Below, in pieces: positions 10,803 to 21,706 of a stretch of DNA of 64,000 nt. The stretch covers positions 9,565,501-9,629,500 of the forward strand of contig CM037473.1 of assembly GCA_021014325.1 (NCBI GenBank). Direction: 5' to 3'. This stretch comes from Plazaster borealis. Lineage: Eukaryota > Echinodermata > Asteroidea > Forcipulatida > Labidiasteridae. Made by a program: the position numbers and the translations under genes. Under the pieces are notes generated by a model, which saw nothing but the letters and a program-made list of their open reading frames with translations, did not search any database and was not told the origin of the DNA. Numbering within the stretch: position 1 is the stretch's first letter; every line of letters starts with the position of its first letter.

Positions 10803-12056
10803 GTGAGTATAACTTCAATTGTTTTTGTCTTCCCCTCTTCCATCGGTCATGATACCCTGTTGGAAAGTCCTTTTGTCATATTTATGCACAATGGACACTT
10901 TAGTCTTAAAATTTGTCCATTTAAAGGAGATCCTTATAACCAAAACATTTTTTTAATGGAAACTTGAGTCGCATATTAAATGTATTAATAATCATCACAT
11001 TTTATGCAAGAGAAGAAACTGAAGTGCTTTCTATTTTAAAAAAATTTGATGTTAATTTATGTTAATTGATTTTCAGGTATTGTTTGTTATATCATGCATA
11101 ATTGCCTCCCTACTGGTTGATTTTCTGTATACAATACCTATTGCCTTGGTTTTTGTTCTTGTGTGCAACTTAACTTTAACTTTAATTTCTACAGTCCAGT
11201 ACACTTATCAATCCTTTTCATTTTACCTTTAAGTGCTTTTGAAAGGAAGGGGGAATATGGATAAATAGGTCTTCAGGCTTAAGACAACAATGCCAGTATT
11301 GATAATCATTTCTTGAAAACTTACAATTAAAGCCACTTTCCAAATTTTTTTTTTTTTATATGTTTAATGCATGAAAATGTTATGAGGATGCTCACCCACT
11401 TTCAATGTTAACACCAAACAAAACATCGTTTGACCTTAGCGATGATCTGTTAACATCATGACTTTGTTGTCACGTGGTCATTGACAGTCCTTATTGAAGG
11501 GACCAGGGATGAAATTATGTTAGGCCTACATAATATTTTACAAGTCTAAATATTTTATCTGTACTAACTGCCCAATTTCAAAGTTAATTTAACCACCAGA
11601 TTCCCTTCTTATTTTAAATTGTCTCTCAAATTACCTTGAATGTTAGTAAATGTTTTTGTTTTCTTTACTTCTCTAATTTTCTTCCAACTTGGACTCATTT
11701 ACTTATAGTCACATACAGTGTCTCAAATTAATGTTTACTTCCCTGAGGGCACTTTTTATTCTGTGCTGTTCTGTCTTTTTTTAACAATTAATTAATATAT
11801 ATCCCCATCACATTGAGTTTCTTATTTCAATCCTTATTTCAATCCTTTTAAGGCAAACAGAATACTTATATTGTTATTATTTCCTTATACCTTTGTGCTG
11901 TTGGACTTATTCCAGACAGTTATAGCTTGATCTAATTTCCATATCATTATATTTGGTCTTATTCAGAATTTGTAGCACTTTTCTTTTTAATGCAATCATA
12001 TTGAGAGATTAATTAATTGTTTAAACTTTTTTGTATGTATGCATTTTGGTTTGTAG

Positions 12057-12170
12057 AAAATGGATGTACTTCAATCGAATGTCTCAATGGCGGGTCTTGT
12101 TACCCAGATTATACTGGAGCGGCTGAATGTAGTTGTCCACAATCTTTTGTCGGTCACAGATGCGAAACTC
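12057..12170 (+). CDS. EGF-like exon 11 (array unit 1, module B)
   Basis: This 38-codon exon lies between ggtttgtag and gtaagt. It encodes CTSIECLNGGSC and CSCPQSFVGHRC. It is the first module of the three-exon array and is homologous to exons 14 and 17. It keeps the GG of the consensus that those copies lost. Confidence 0.85.
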
Positions 12171-13065
12171 GTAAGTATAATGAATTTGTCAATATCAAAA
12201 TATCTATCACCATTGCTAGGTTACGGAGAATAGCATCTTTGGTGTCTGCAATGATTACCGAACAAAGCTGCTTGTCTTGTATTCAACTTTGACAAAGAAC
12301 ATAATTCTTCTGATTTACTGAGAGATCACTTTACTAGCTCCCAATCAAAGAGAGAATCAAATTCAAAATATTGCTTTATGTCTATAAATGCATTCATCAG
12401 TAGCTCAGACAAAACCTTTCTCATATACACTACTGATTGTTCTGCAGACAGTACAAAAGACCCCACTCTTCATCTGTTGTCACTCGCCTGCAGCTGTTCA
12501 TGCTCTGTGACATCAGAGAAGTGGTCTCTAACTCTAAGGCAGTGTTCAAGTGCTTACTCAAAACTGTCATGTTTCCTTTGTTTTCATTACTGTTTATCTT
12601 TTTATTAAATTGATCGTTCATTGCCATTCTTTTGTGATGCAGTAATAAATGCCCTGTATTTATTATTATTATGTTATTTGCTTTCCAGCCATTGTTACAC
12701 TTATAGGCCTACTATTGCTACTTTTTCATCTTGTATGATATATGTGTTTGCAAAGTTTTTACATGAAACAGAATGTATTGTTTACTGTTATAAAACTAAA
12801 GCCTATATCCAGGTATTGACCCATTTCAACTGAATCTCCCATGATTTTTGGTCGTGTAATTATGGTAGTCATGGTAGTCATATTCCATGTGTGATTGTGC
12901 GGTGCTCATTGTAGGCAATGCCCAAATGGTTAGACGAGCACTGTGTTTAGGTGCAACGTAACTCCTAAAATGGCAGACAATATGCACACAGTTGCTTCGT
13001 GTGACATCAGTGCAAGAGGTATTTACTGGTTATTTATTTAGCTATTGTATTTTTTTCATATGTAG

Positions 13066-13179
13066 ACATTGATTGCTCTGGTGTAACATGTTTGAATGGC
13101 GGAACATGCTTAGTCCTTGGAGGTGGCGGGGCAAAATGTAACTGCCCAAGTGAATTCACTGGTACAAACTGTGAGACAA
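13066..13179 (+). CDS. EGF-like exon 12 (array unit 1, module C)
   Basis: This 38-codon exon lies between atatgtag and gtaagt. It encodes CSGVTCLNGGTC and CNCPSEFTGTNC. It is homologous to exons 15 and 18. CLNGGTC fits the O-fucose consensus. Confidence 0.85.
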
Positions 13180-13319
13180 GTAAGTATATTTGTCAAACAC
13201 TTATCAAATATGAAGACAGTTTTGCAATAACTTTGATGATTCTCTGTGTATAGCAATAGAAGAAGTAGCCAAGAACTTGAGTCCTAAAAGGTCCAAAAAA
13301 CTCCAAGACTGAGAATAAG

Positions 13320-13500
13320 ACATGGCCCCAATTTTATAAGGCCTGCGAGCACAGAAAAAACTGCTCAGTTTACTAGCCAAAAATGTAATTGAATTTAGCT
13401 TTTTGCTACTGCTGACCCACTCACTTTATGCTTAGCGGAGAGTTTTTCTAAGCACTATTTTTTGCTTAGCAGGTTCATGAAATTGGGCCAAGGCTAGCCT
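13320..13500. mobile_element. MITE of the GGCCCAATTTCATAAAGC-terminus family (array unit 1 copy)
   Basis: The ends GGCCCCAATTTTATAAGGCC and TTCATGAAATTGGGCCAAGG are inverted relatives, with further inverted GCTTAGCAG motifs inside. Counterparts lie at about 17,600-17,780 and 20,880-21,040 in units 2 and 3, so it predates the array. A related element sits at 34,072-34,345. Confidence 0.6.
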
Positions 13501-14411
13501 GAACATATGACGTTACACTTCGAGGCAGGTGAATAACGCCAGATACCAGCCTTGAGCGCCTGGCTGGATCCTGCCAGATATACCTTTGAACTCGCACACA
13601 CACTACACTCGATCACTTATCATGTGCATTTTAACTATCAGTCAGGTTTATGCATTGAGTGTAATGCGTAGTGCAGAATCATATGAAAAGAACATGCGAA
13701 GCAATGCATACAATTTTTATGGATAGCACAGTACACATAACGAATTATGTATACTTACATTTTCACACATGATATTACATTTCATGCATTACACACAACG
13801 CATGATGGACACCTTCCGGCTTTACGCATCATTTGCATGTCTGTCCTGATCCACTAAAACACCTGGGTTTGTAAGACCAGTGCCTGCGGATAAAGACACA
13901 ATACCAGTCTAGGCCAGGCCAACGTTTATGAAGCGATTCAGAAGAAAAATACTACTGAGGAAATTATTTTTGCCAAGCATATTTTAGATATTGCATGAGA
14001 TAAACCACAAAGCTATGCACATTACATGAAATTTATGGCTTAACTTGTCTTTTTTTTAATAAATATTTTGTCCAATTTCCTATTGGTGGTTGCTGTTCAT
14101 CCAAATTTTAATTTACAGAAATTGCATAATATTAATTAAAAGAACCTGCAAACAATGTTTAACTTTGATATTTTTCTCTGTTGGAAAATTAATTGTACTT
14201 TATCCCAAAATATTGATTTGTTCACAAATTAGTGTATTTTTTAGTATTCATCTTCATTGTTTACATGTTTTGAAAATATTTGATATTCACTTTTTTCTCT
14301 AAGATGGTTTGATATTATTGGCGTATTTTGTTATTTTAAAATGAACCACGTTTTACTCTTACCTTAACAGATTTGTACCTTCTCCACAAACTATTCTTTG
14401 CCTAACTTAGC

Positions 14412-15132
14412 TCGAATGGAATAGGCTGTGCAAGTCTCGCGCTCATTCGAACTTCCGGGACCACCGTGGTCCCAACCATATGGAGTTTTACGTGGGCGAG
14501 ATTTTGTTTCGTCAATTATTTTAGTTTAACGTAGTTTATGACTATGAAAATTATATATGTTGTTGGGAATGTAATACTTAGTGATAAAAAATATGAAAGT
14601 AAAATCAATTCATCAATATAACGAAGAAAACTCGAGAATTAAACTTGACCTCAGCTTCCGGTTACTGCAAAAAATTAAGAATTTTGTGCTCATCTCCGAT
14701 AACAAAACTTATGTAAACGCTTGTTTTGGATGTGCGATGATAATTGCCAGATAGTGTATTTGCAACGCGAGGCCTTTTCATTGCAGTCTATGGTTGTTGA
14801 GGCGTCAGCATCCTCTATAAACTGCGCTAAGCGTTAATTTTACGCCGGTGTGACCTTCGCGAATCCGCGTAAGGGGTTTCTGAAAAGTTAAGATCAAATA
14901 AGCATCCTTGTCCCAGAGTTTTAATTATGTGTAACTAATAATTAACACATTATTTGTGTATTTATTATAAAAGCTCAAACTAATTTTATAAAAATTGTAC
15001 TGAGTATTTTTGTTGTTCAGATTTTGTCATTAGATATAATTTAAAACACGGATTTGATTTCAGAAAAATATATGTTCTTCGTTTCACGTGTTTTCTCATC
15101 CCGATACGTGCGAGACTTGCACAGTCTATTGG
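14412..15132. mobile_element. Inverted-repeat element inserted just before exon 13
   Basis: The left end ATAGGCTGTGCAAGTCTCGC is the inverse of the right end GCGAGACTTGCACAGTCTAT. The homologous introns before exons 16 and 19 lack it: their flanks CATTCTTTGCC and TTTCCAAC are directly joined by about 30 bases. A partial relative occurs at 19,655-19,912. I see no transposase frame. Confidence 0.65.
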
Positions 15133-15165
15133 ATTTAGATTTTCCAACTTTTCTTTTCATTTCAG

Positions 15166-15276
15166 CGAATCTCTGTCAGTCAAATCCATGTCTTAACGGA
15201 GGTAGATGTCAAGTTGACTCAGGATCATTTAGATGCACTTGCCTGGACAATTTCTTTGGCCAAACATGTGAAACAC
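15166..15276 (+). CDS. EGF-like exon 13 (array unit 1, module A)
   Basis: This 37-codon exon lies between tcatttcag and gtatgt. It encodes [12 protein letters not shown] and CTCLDNFFGQTC. It is homologous to exons 16 and 19. A roughly 0.7-kb inverted-repeat element ends only about 35 bases upstream of the acceptor in this copy and is absent from the other two. Confidence 0.86.
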
Positions 15277-15648
15277 GTATGTGGTATTTTAGTTTTTATC
15301 TATTACAGAGTGCTTTCAAAAATATATAAACTATTGTAGGCTGAAGTAGTACCCCTCTTTTGTTAAAGTGTTATAGTATGAAGTACACTGATGTCATATA
15401 TATTGTCACCAAACAAATTGTCAGTTGGTGAGATATTGTACAACACAAATATGCAATTTGTTTGTATCTTTTGATATATAAATGCATGGTGGTCAGGGGT
15501 GATGTAGAGTATCTATAGTGTGAAGCAGTTCATTTGAGATTGCCATACTGCTTGTACTAAATTTTCAGCATTCCAGAAACATTTTATACGAAATTGAGAA
15601 AATTGATTATTTCTTTTAATTTTGTTATCTTAAAATTTTCGTTTGTAG

Positions 15649-15765
15649 AGAATGGCTGTAATTCATCCCCATGTCTCAATAGCGTGCAGTGTTCTCCAAA
15701 TAGTATTACTGGAGAGGCTCAATGTACGTGTCTACCATCTTATGCTGGTCCCAGATGTGAAACTC
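15649..15765 (+). CDS. EGF-like exon 14 (array unit 2, module B)
   Basis: This 39-codon exon lies between tttgtag and gtaagt. It encodes CNSSPCLNSVQC and CTCLPSYAGPRC. The usual N-G-G before cysteine 3 has become N-S-V, although all six cysteines remain. The donor is followed by an in-frame LINE-derived tail. Confidence 0.84.
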
Positions 15766-15789
15766 GTAAGTATAACAACAAATCAAAAT

Positions 15790-16048
15790 CTGTATGTGAA
15801 CACGCTATTGACAAGGCCTTCTCAGTAGCTGGACCCAGATGCTGCAACTCGCTACCTCTCAACATTCGTACTTGCAACTCTACTCATCAATTCAAACGTA
15901 AACTCAAGTCATACCTATTTTCATCTTAAGGTTCCTGTTCAATTACACTGTTTCCTCTCTGGAATTTTTGTTGTTCTCAGCGCATTGTAACCATTGGAAA
16001 AATGCGCTTTATAAATGCTTGTATTATTACTATTATTATTATTATTGC
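15790..16048 (+). mobile_element. LINE 3' end (CR1/L2-like), array unit 2
   Basis: A frame reads AFSVAGPR, NSLPLNIRT and FKRKLKSYLF, the usual end of CR1/L2-like ORF2, then a stop at 15,927-15,929. An untranslated tail with AAAATGCGCTTTATAAATGC and an (ATT)n run closes it. The canonical W of the LWNSLP motif is C here. It starts about 25 bases after the exon 14 donor. Confidence 0.65.
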
Positions 16049-16842
16049 TTAGTGCCAGAGAAGTTCATCTCAGGTATCTAATCCTGTCAGGCTGCTACTC
16101 TGATATTCTTCTGATTTACTGAGATCTCTTTACTGTCTGCCAGTCAGAGAGAGAGGGAGAAATTTAAATTGACCATATTTTTGACTGCATGAGGGCGCTT
16201 TCATCAGGAAAATGTCTTGCACCACAATTAGAGTTTCATCTTGTTTTAATTGTTTGTATGTAGTTTTCTTGATCAATGACGAAATACATAAACATAATAA
16301 TAACAACAATAAAAAAAACCCAGTTTGTTTTGTTGTTTTGCCTCACGGGAATTCGGTTCACATACGCCCTCATGCGGTCAAAAATATGGCGAAATCAATA
16401 TCCTGCTTTATGTCTATAATGTAATCATGGTCAAACTTATAAGTACCCTAAGGATAACCTCATGATGTACAACACTGATTATTCTGCTGACTGTAGAAGA
16501 CTCCGCTTTCTTCTGAAGTCACTGACTTTTAGCTTTCTTCGTGCCAAAAAGAGAGCTGGAGACAGCTCTTTTTTGTTATCAACCCTAAACTTTTGAACCA
16601 GCTGCAGTTTGACAATAAGAGAAGTGCTCTCTATACCCCAGTGTAGACTACTTACTCACTCTTTTATGTTTCTGTACTGCTTGATTACTGTTTATCTTTT
16701 GATTTTAGGTAATTTTTCTTTGCCAATCTTCTGTATAAATTTATATGCAGCTTTATATTCCAGCCATTTTGACCGGTGTTACTTTCCTAAGTTGCATTAT
16801 CTGTGTTTATTATTTTTTTACATAAAACATTGTTAAAGCATT

Positions 16843-17027
16843 AGTAGGATTTGAAACTTTGCATGGTGGAAATACGATATGGAAAGGTTTGCGGAAACAC
16901 CATGTAATATCTCTCTAAATGAGTTGGGGTGGTTCTGAAAAGAGAGTTGAAACCAACGGTTCTTTTCAGAACCACCCCAACTCATTTAGAGAGATATTAC
17001 ATGGTGTTTCCGCAAACCTTTCCATAT
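16843..17027 (+). mobile_element. Inserted foldback with 67-bp arms between 14-bp direct repeats
   Basis: The arms 16,877-16,943 and 16,961-17,027 are perfect inverted copies around a 17-base loop. The insert is flanked by ATTGTTAAAGCATT at 16,829-16,842 and 17,026-17,039. The homologous place in array unit 3 (about 20,270-20,285) has a single ATTGTTAAAGCATT and no insert. Direct repeats of this length suggest retroposition followed by snap-back synthesis, though a DNA-repair origin is possible. Confidence 0.7.
16955..16980 (+). promoter_or_regulatory. Histone-mRNA-type 3' stem-loop sequence
   Basis: The core GGTTCTTTTCAGAACC (16,959-16,974) has a perfect 6-bp stem and a TTTC loop, with CCAAC before and ACCCC after. 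It fits the metazoan replication-dependent histone 3' consensus GGYYCT-TTTC-AGRRCC flanked by CAA and ACC. A purine-rich AGAGAGA follows about 17 bases later, where a histone downstream element would sit. No histone coding sequence is present, so it looks like a captured 3' end rather than a working gene. Confidence 0.5.
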
Positions 17028-17329
17028 TGTTAAAGCATTGTTCGTTGTTATTTATATATATACATGTTTATATAATATAACAGAACCACCCCATACATGT
17101 ATATATATCTATATTTTTGTTGGGGGAGTTGGTTAAGGGTTCTAAGCGGTGGGTGCTCCCCAGCCCTTAACCCCCATCTAACTATGCCACTAGTCAGTGC
17201 GAGGGGTATATAGTCCTATACAGGTTTGTATTCACTTTTTTGGCAGACAATGTGTTGACAGTTGCTGCGTGTGACGTCAGTGCAAGGGGTACTGGTTTTT
17301 ATTTAGTTATTTTATTTTTCCATATATAG

Positions 17330-17443
17330 AAATTGATTGCTCCGGTGTAACATGTTTCAATGGCGGAACATGCTTTGCTCTTGGAGGTGGCAGGACAAAA
17401 TGTAACTGCCCGAGTGAATTCACTGGTACAAACTGTGAGACAA
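17330..17443 (+). CDS. EGF-like exon 15 (array unit 2, module C)
   Basis: This 38-codon exon lies between catatatag and gtaagt. It encodes CSGVTCFNGGTC and CNCPSEFTGTNC. It is almost identical to exon 18 and close to exon 12. It fits the O-fucose consensus. Confidence 0.86.
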
Positions 17444-18307
17444 GTAAGTATATCTGTCAACCACTTATCAACGATGAAGACAAACTTGCAATAACTTTGA
17501 GGATCCTCTGTGTATAGCATAGAAGAAGTAGCCAAGAACTGAGAGTCCAATACTGCAACCGAGTCTTAAAAGGTCAAAAAAATCTGCCTGAGAATAAGAC
17601 ATGGCCCCCAATTTCATAAAGCCTGTTAGAACAGAAAAAACTGCTTAGCAGAAATAGCTTACCGGCCAGAATGTCATTAAATTTAACTTATTGCAACTGA
17701 TGCCCCACTCACTTTTTGTTTAGCAGAGATTTTTTTCTAAGCACTCTTTTCTGCTTAACAGCTTTATCAAATTTGGCCCAGGCCAAAGTACATAAAGTAG
17801 TTCAAAGAAAATTGCTACTTAGGAATAGTTTTGCCACGCTTATATTTCAGATATTGTATGAAATGAATAGCTAAACTATGCATATAACATGAAGTTTATG
17901 GCTTAACTTGTATTTTCTTCAGAAATATTTATCTTATTTTCTGCCGATGTTTTTTTGTGTATTACTTGACTGAAATTTGGCTCACGTTGCCCCACCCATG
18001 ACCTTTGCACAATATTAAAAGAACCACCAAACAATATTTTTGTTTTTGTCTATTGAAAAAAATACTTTTTTTTTTCCTCAATTATATAGATTTATTTTCA
18101 GAATATTGTATTTTATACCCTTTATTTTAAGTGTTGCCATGTTTTCTGTGTTATAATTTGATATTGGTGTAGTTTGCTGTTAATAAACCAAGTTTTTCCC
18201 TTACCTTACACAGATAAATAGTTTGTGGCTTCTCTACAAACCATTCTTTGCCTAATAGTGTGTGATTTGAATTAGATTTAAATTTCCAACTTTTCTTTTC
18301 ATTTCAG

Positions 18308-18418
18308 CGAATCACTGTCAGTCAAATCCATGTCTTAACGGAGGTGGATGTCAAGTTGACTCAGGATCATTTAAATGCACTTGCCTGGACAATTTCTTTG
18401 GCCAAACATGTGAAACAC
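18308..18418 (+). CDS. EGF-like exon 16 (array unit 2, module A)
   Basis: This 37-codon exon lies between atttcag and gtatgt. It encodes [12 protein letters not shown] and CTCLDNFFGQTC. It differs from exon 13 at very few bases, and the downstream intron is also almost identical to the intron after exon 13. Confidence 0.86.
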
Positions 18419-18790
18419 GTATGTAGTTTTTTAGTTTTTATCTATTACAGAGTGCTTTCAAAAATATATAAACTATTGTAGGCTGAAGTAGTACCCCTCT
18501 TTTGTTAAAGTGTTATAGTATGAAGTACACTGATGTCATATATATTGTCACCAAACAAATTGTCAGTTGGTGAGATATTGTACAACACAAATATGCAATT
18601 TGTTTGTATCTTTTGATATATAAATGCATGGTGGTCAGGGGTGATGTAGAGTATCTATAGTGTGAAGCAGTTCATTTGAGATTGCCATACTGCTTGTACT
18701 AAATTTTCAGCATTCCAGAAACATTTTATACGAAATTGAGAAAATTGATTATTTCTTTTAATTTTGTTATCTTAAAATTTTCGTTTGTAG

Positions 18791-18907
18791 AGAATGGCTG
18801 TAATTCATCCCCATGTCTCAATAGCGTGCAGTGTTCTCCAAATAGTATTACTGGAGAGGCTCAATGTACGTGCCTACCATCTTATGCTGGTCCCAGATGT
18901 GAAACTC
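18791..18907 (+). CDS. EGF-like exon 17 (array unit 3, module B)
   Basis: This 39-codon exon lies between tttgtag and gtaagt. It encodes the same protein as exon 14, including the altered CLNSVQC. I noticed one silent base difference. An in-frame LINE-derived tail again follows the donor. Confidence 0.84.
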
Positions 18908-18931
18908 GTAAGTATAACAACAAATCAAAAT

Positions 18932-19190
18932 CTGTATGTGAACACGCTATTGACAAGGCCTTCTCAGTAGCTGGACCCAGATGCTGCAACTCGCTACCTC
19001 TCAACATTCGTACTTGCAACTCTACTCATCAATTCAAACGTAAACTCAAGTCATACCTATTTTTATCTTAAAGTTCCTGTTCAATTACACTGTTTTCTCT
19101 CTGGAATTTTTGTTGTCCTCAGCGCATTGTAACCATTGGAAAAATGCGCTTTATAAATGCTTGTGTTATTACTATTATTATTATTATTGC
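18932..19190 (+). mobile_element. LINE 3' end (CR1/L2-like), array unit 3
   Basis: Near-identical copy of the fragment at 15,790-16,048, carried along by the tandem duplication, including the stop and (ATT)n tail. It lies just after the exon 17 donor. Confidence 0.65.
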
Positions 19191-19654
19191 TTAGTGCCAG
19201 AGAAGTTCATCTCAGGTGTCTAACCCTGTCAGGCTGCTACTCTGGTATCCTCCTGATTTACTGAGATCTCTTTACTGTCTGCCAGTCAGAGAGAGAGGGA
19301 GAAATTTAAATTGACCATATTTTTGACTGCATGAGGGCTCTTTCATCAGGGAAATGTCTTGCACCACAATTAGAGTTTCATCTTGTTTTAATTGTTTGTA
19401 TGTAGTTTTCTTGCATCAACGACGAAATACATAAACATAATAACAACAATGAAAAAAAACCCAGTTTGTTTTCTTGTTTTGCCTGACGGGAATTCGGTTC
19501 ACATACGCCCTCATGCCGTCAAAAATATGGCGAAATCAATATTCTGCTTTATGTCTATAATGTAATCATGGTCAAACTTATAAGTACCCTAAGGATAACC
19601 TCATGATGTACAACACGGATTGTTCTGCTGACTGTAGAAGACTCCGCTTTCATC

Positions 19655-19912
19655 TGATTTCTAAAAAGTTAAGACCAAATAAGCATCCTTGTCCCAGAGT
19701 TTTAATGTTGCTTCAATAATAATTAACACATTATTTGTGTATTTATTATAAAAATTAAACCTAATTTTATAAACATGTAATGAGTATTTTTGTTGTTTAG
19801 ATTTTGTCATTAGATATAATTTAAAACAAAGATTTGATTTCAGAGAAAATAATGTTTTTTCGTTTGACGTGTTTTCTCGTTCCGATACGCGCGAGACTTG
19901 CACAGTCTATAC
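19655..19912. mobile_element. Partial copy of the 14.4-kb inverted-repeat element
   Basis: The right part of the 14,412-15,132 element recurs here, from AAAAGTTAAGACCAAATAAG to GCGAGACTTGCACAGTCTAT. It interrupts the unit 3 intron, and the interrupted sequence (GACTGTAGAAGACTCCGCTT) occurs on both sides. Confidence 0.55.
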
Positions 19913-20607
19913 TGATTATTCTGCTGACTGTAGAAGACTCCGCTTTCATCTGAAGTCACTGACTTTAAGCTTTCTTCGTGCCAAAAAGAGAGCTGGAGAC
20001 AGCTCTTTTTTGTTATCAACCCTAAACTTTTGAACCAGCTGCAGTGTGACAATTAGAGAAGATCTCTCTATACCCCAGTGTAGACTGCTTACTCACTCTT
20101 TCATGTTTCTGTACTGCTTGATTAGGCCTACTGTTCATCTTTTGATTAAGTGAATTTTTCTTTGCCAATCTTCTGTATAAATTTATATGCAGCTTTATAT
20201 TCCAGCCATTTTGACCAGTGTTACTTTCCTAAGTTGCATTATCTGTGGGTTTTTTTTTTTTTACATAAAACATTGTTAAAGCATTGTTCGTTGTTATTTA
20301 TTTCAGAAATATATTGAGAGTAGGATGTTTTGGGGTTTTTTGGTTGTTGTTGTTTTTGGGGGTTTTTTCTCGTTTTTTTGTATTTTTTGGGTGTTTTTTT
20401 TGGGGGTGGTTAAGGGTTCTAAGCGGTGGGTGCTCCCCAGCCCTTAACCCCCATCTAACTATGCCACTAGTCAGTGCGAGGGGGTATATAGTCCTATACA
20501 GGTTTGTATTCACTTTTTTGGCAGACAATGTGTTGACAGTTGCTGCGTGTGACGTCAGTGCAAGGGGTACTGGTTTTTATTTAGTTATTTTATTTTTCCA
20601 TATATAG

Positions 20608-20721
20608 AAACTGATTGCTCCGGTGTAACATGTTTCAATGGCGGAACATGCTTTGCTCTTGGAGGTGGCAGGACAAAATGTAACTGCCCAAGTGAATTCA
20701 CTGGTACAAACTGTGAGACAA
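20608..20721 (+). CDS. EGF-like exon 18 (array unit 3, module C)
   Basis: This 38-codon exon lies between catatatag and gtaagt. It encodes CSGVTCFNGGTC and CNCPSEFTGTNC, nearly identical to exon 15 (first full residue T rather than I). Confidence 0.86.
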
Positions 20722-21595
20722 GTAAGTATATCTGTCAACCACTTATCAACGATGAAGATAAATTTGCAATAACTTTGAGGATCCTCTGTGTATAGCATAG
20801 AAGAAGTAGCCAAGAACTGAGAGTCCAATATTGCAACCGAATCTTATAAGGTCAAAAAAATCTGCCTGAGAATAAGACATGGCCCCCAATTTCATAAAGC
20901 CTGTTAGCACAGAAAAAAACTGCTTAGCAGAAATAGCTTACCAGCCAGAATGTCAATAAATTTAACTTTTTGAAACTGATGCCCCACTCACTTTTTGTTT
21001 ACCAGAGAATTTTTTCTAAGCACTCTTTTCTGCTTCAGGCCAAAGTACATAAAGTAATTCAGAAGAAAATTGCTACTTAGGAATTTTTTTGCCACGCTTA
21101 TATTTCAGATATTGTGTGAAATGAATCGCTAAACTATGCATATAACATGGAGTTTAGGCTATGGCTTAACTTGCATTTCTTCAGAAATATTTATGGTATT
21201 TTCTGCTGGTAATTTTTGTGTATTACTTGACTGAAATTTGGCTCGTTAGGGTTACTGAAATTTGGCTCACATTGCCCCACCCATGACCTTTGCACAATAT
21301 TAAAAGAACCAACAAACAATAATTTTGTTTTTGTCTATTGAAAAAAATACTCTCTTTTTTTCCTCAAACATATTGATTTATTTTCAGAATATTGTATTTT
21401 ATGCCCTTCCTTTTTGTGTTTTGCTATGTTTTCTTTTTTATGATTTGATATTGGTGTAGTTTGCTGTTAATAAACCAAGTTTTTCCCTTACCTTTCACAG
21501 ATAAATAGTTTGTGGCTTCTCTACAAACCATTCTTTGCCTAATAGTGTGATTGGAATTAGATTCAGATTTCCAACCTCTTTCTTTTTATTTGCAG

Positions 21596-21706
21596 TGAAC
21601 CGCTGTCTGTCAAATCCATGTCTTCACGGAGGTACATGTCGAGTTGACTCTGCATCATTTAAATGCACTTGCCTGGACACATATGTTGGCCAAAAATGTG
21701 AAACAC
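21596..21706 (+). CDS. EGF-like exon 19 (array unit 3, module A)
   Basis: This 37-codon exon lies between atttgcag and gtgagt. It encodes CLSNPCLHGGTC and CTCLDTYVGQKC. It is the most diverged A module and fits both O-glucose and O-fucose consensus sequences. Its downstream intron is unlike those of exons 13 and 16, marking the array's right edge. Confidence 0.85.

Larger units (their letters stand above)
12057..21706 (+). repeat. Three-unit tandem segmental duplication, three EGF exons per unit
   Basis: Exons 11-12-13, 14-15-16 and 17-18-19 are the same B-C-A module order repeated three times. Homologous exon starts are 3,142-4,264 bases apart, and introns are also homologous. Units 2 and 3 are the most alike: about 15,166-16,840 matches 18,308-20,280 with few changes apart from insertions. 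Unequal crossing-over with later insertions explains the unequal unit lengths. Confidence 0.85.

Noticed and set aside
16955..16980. A functional histone gene
   Set aside because: No histone-fold coding sequence on either side; only the 3' signal is present.
20284..20607. 107-codon frame rich in F, G and W
   Set aside because: Created by T/G-rich low-complexity DNA in an intron; the homologous stretch in unit 2 is not open in the same way.
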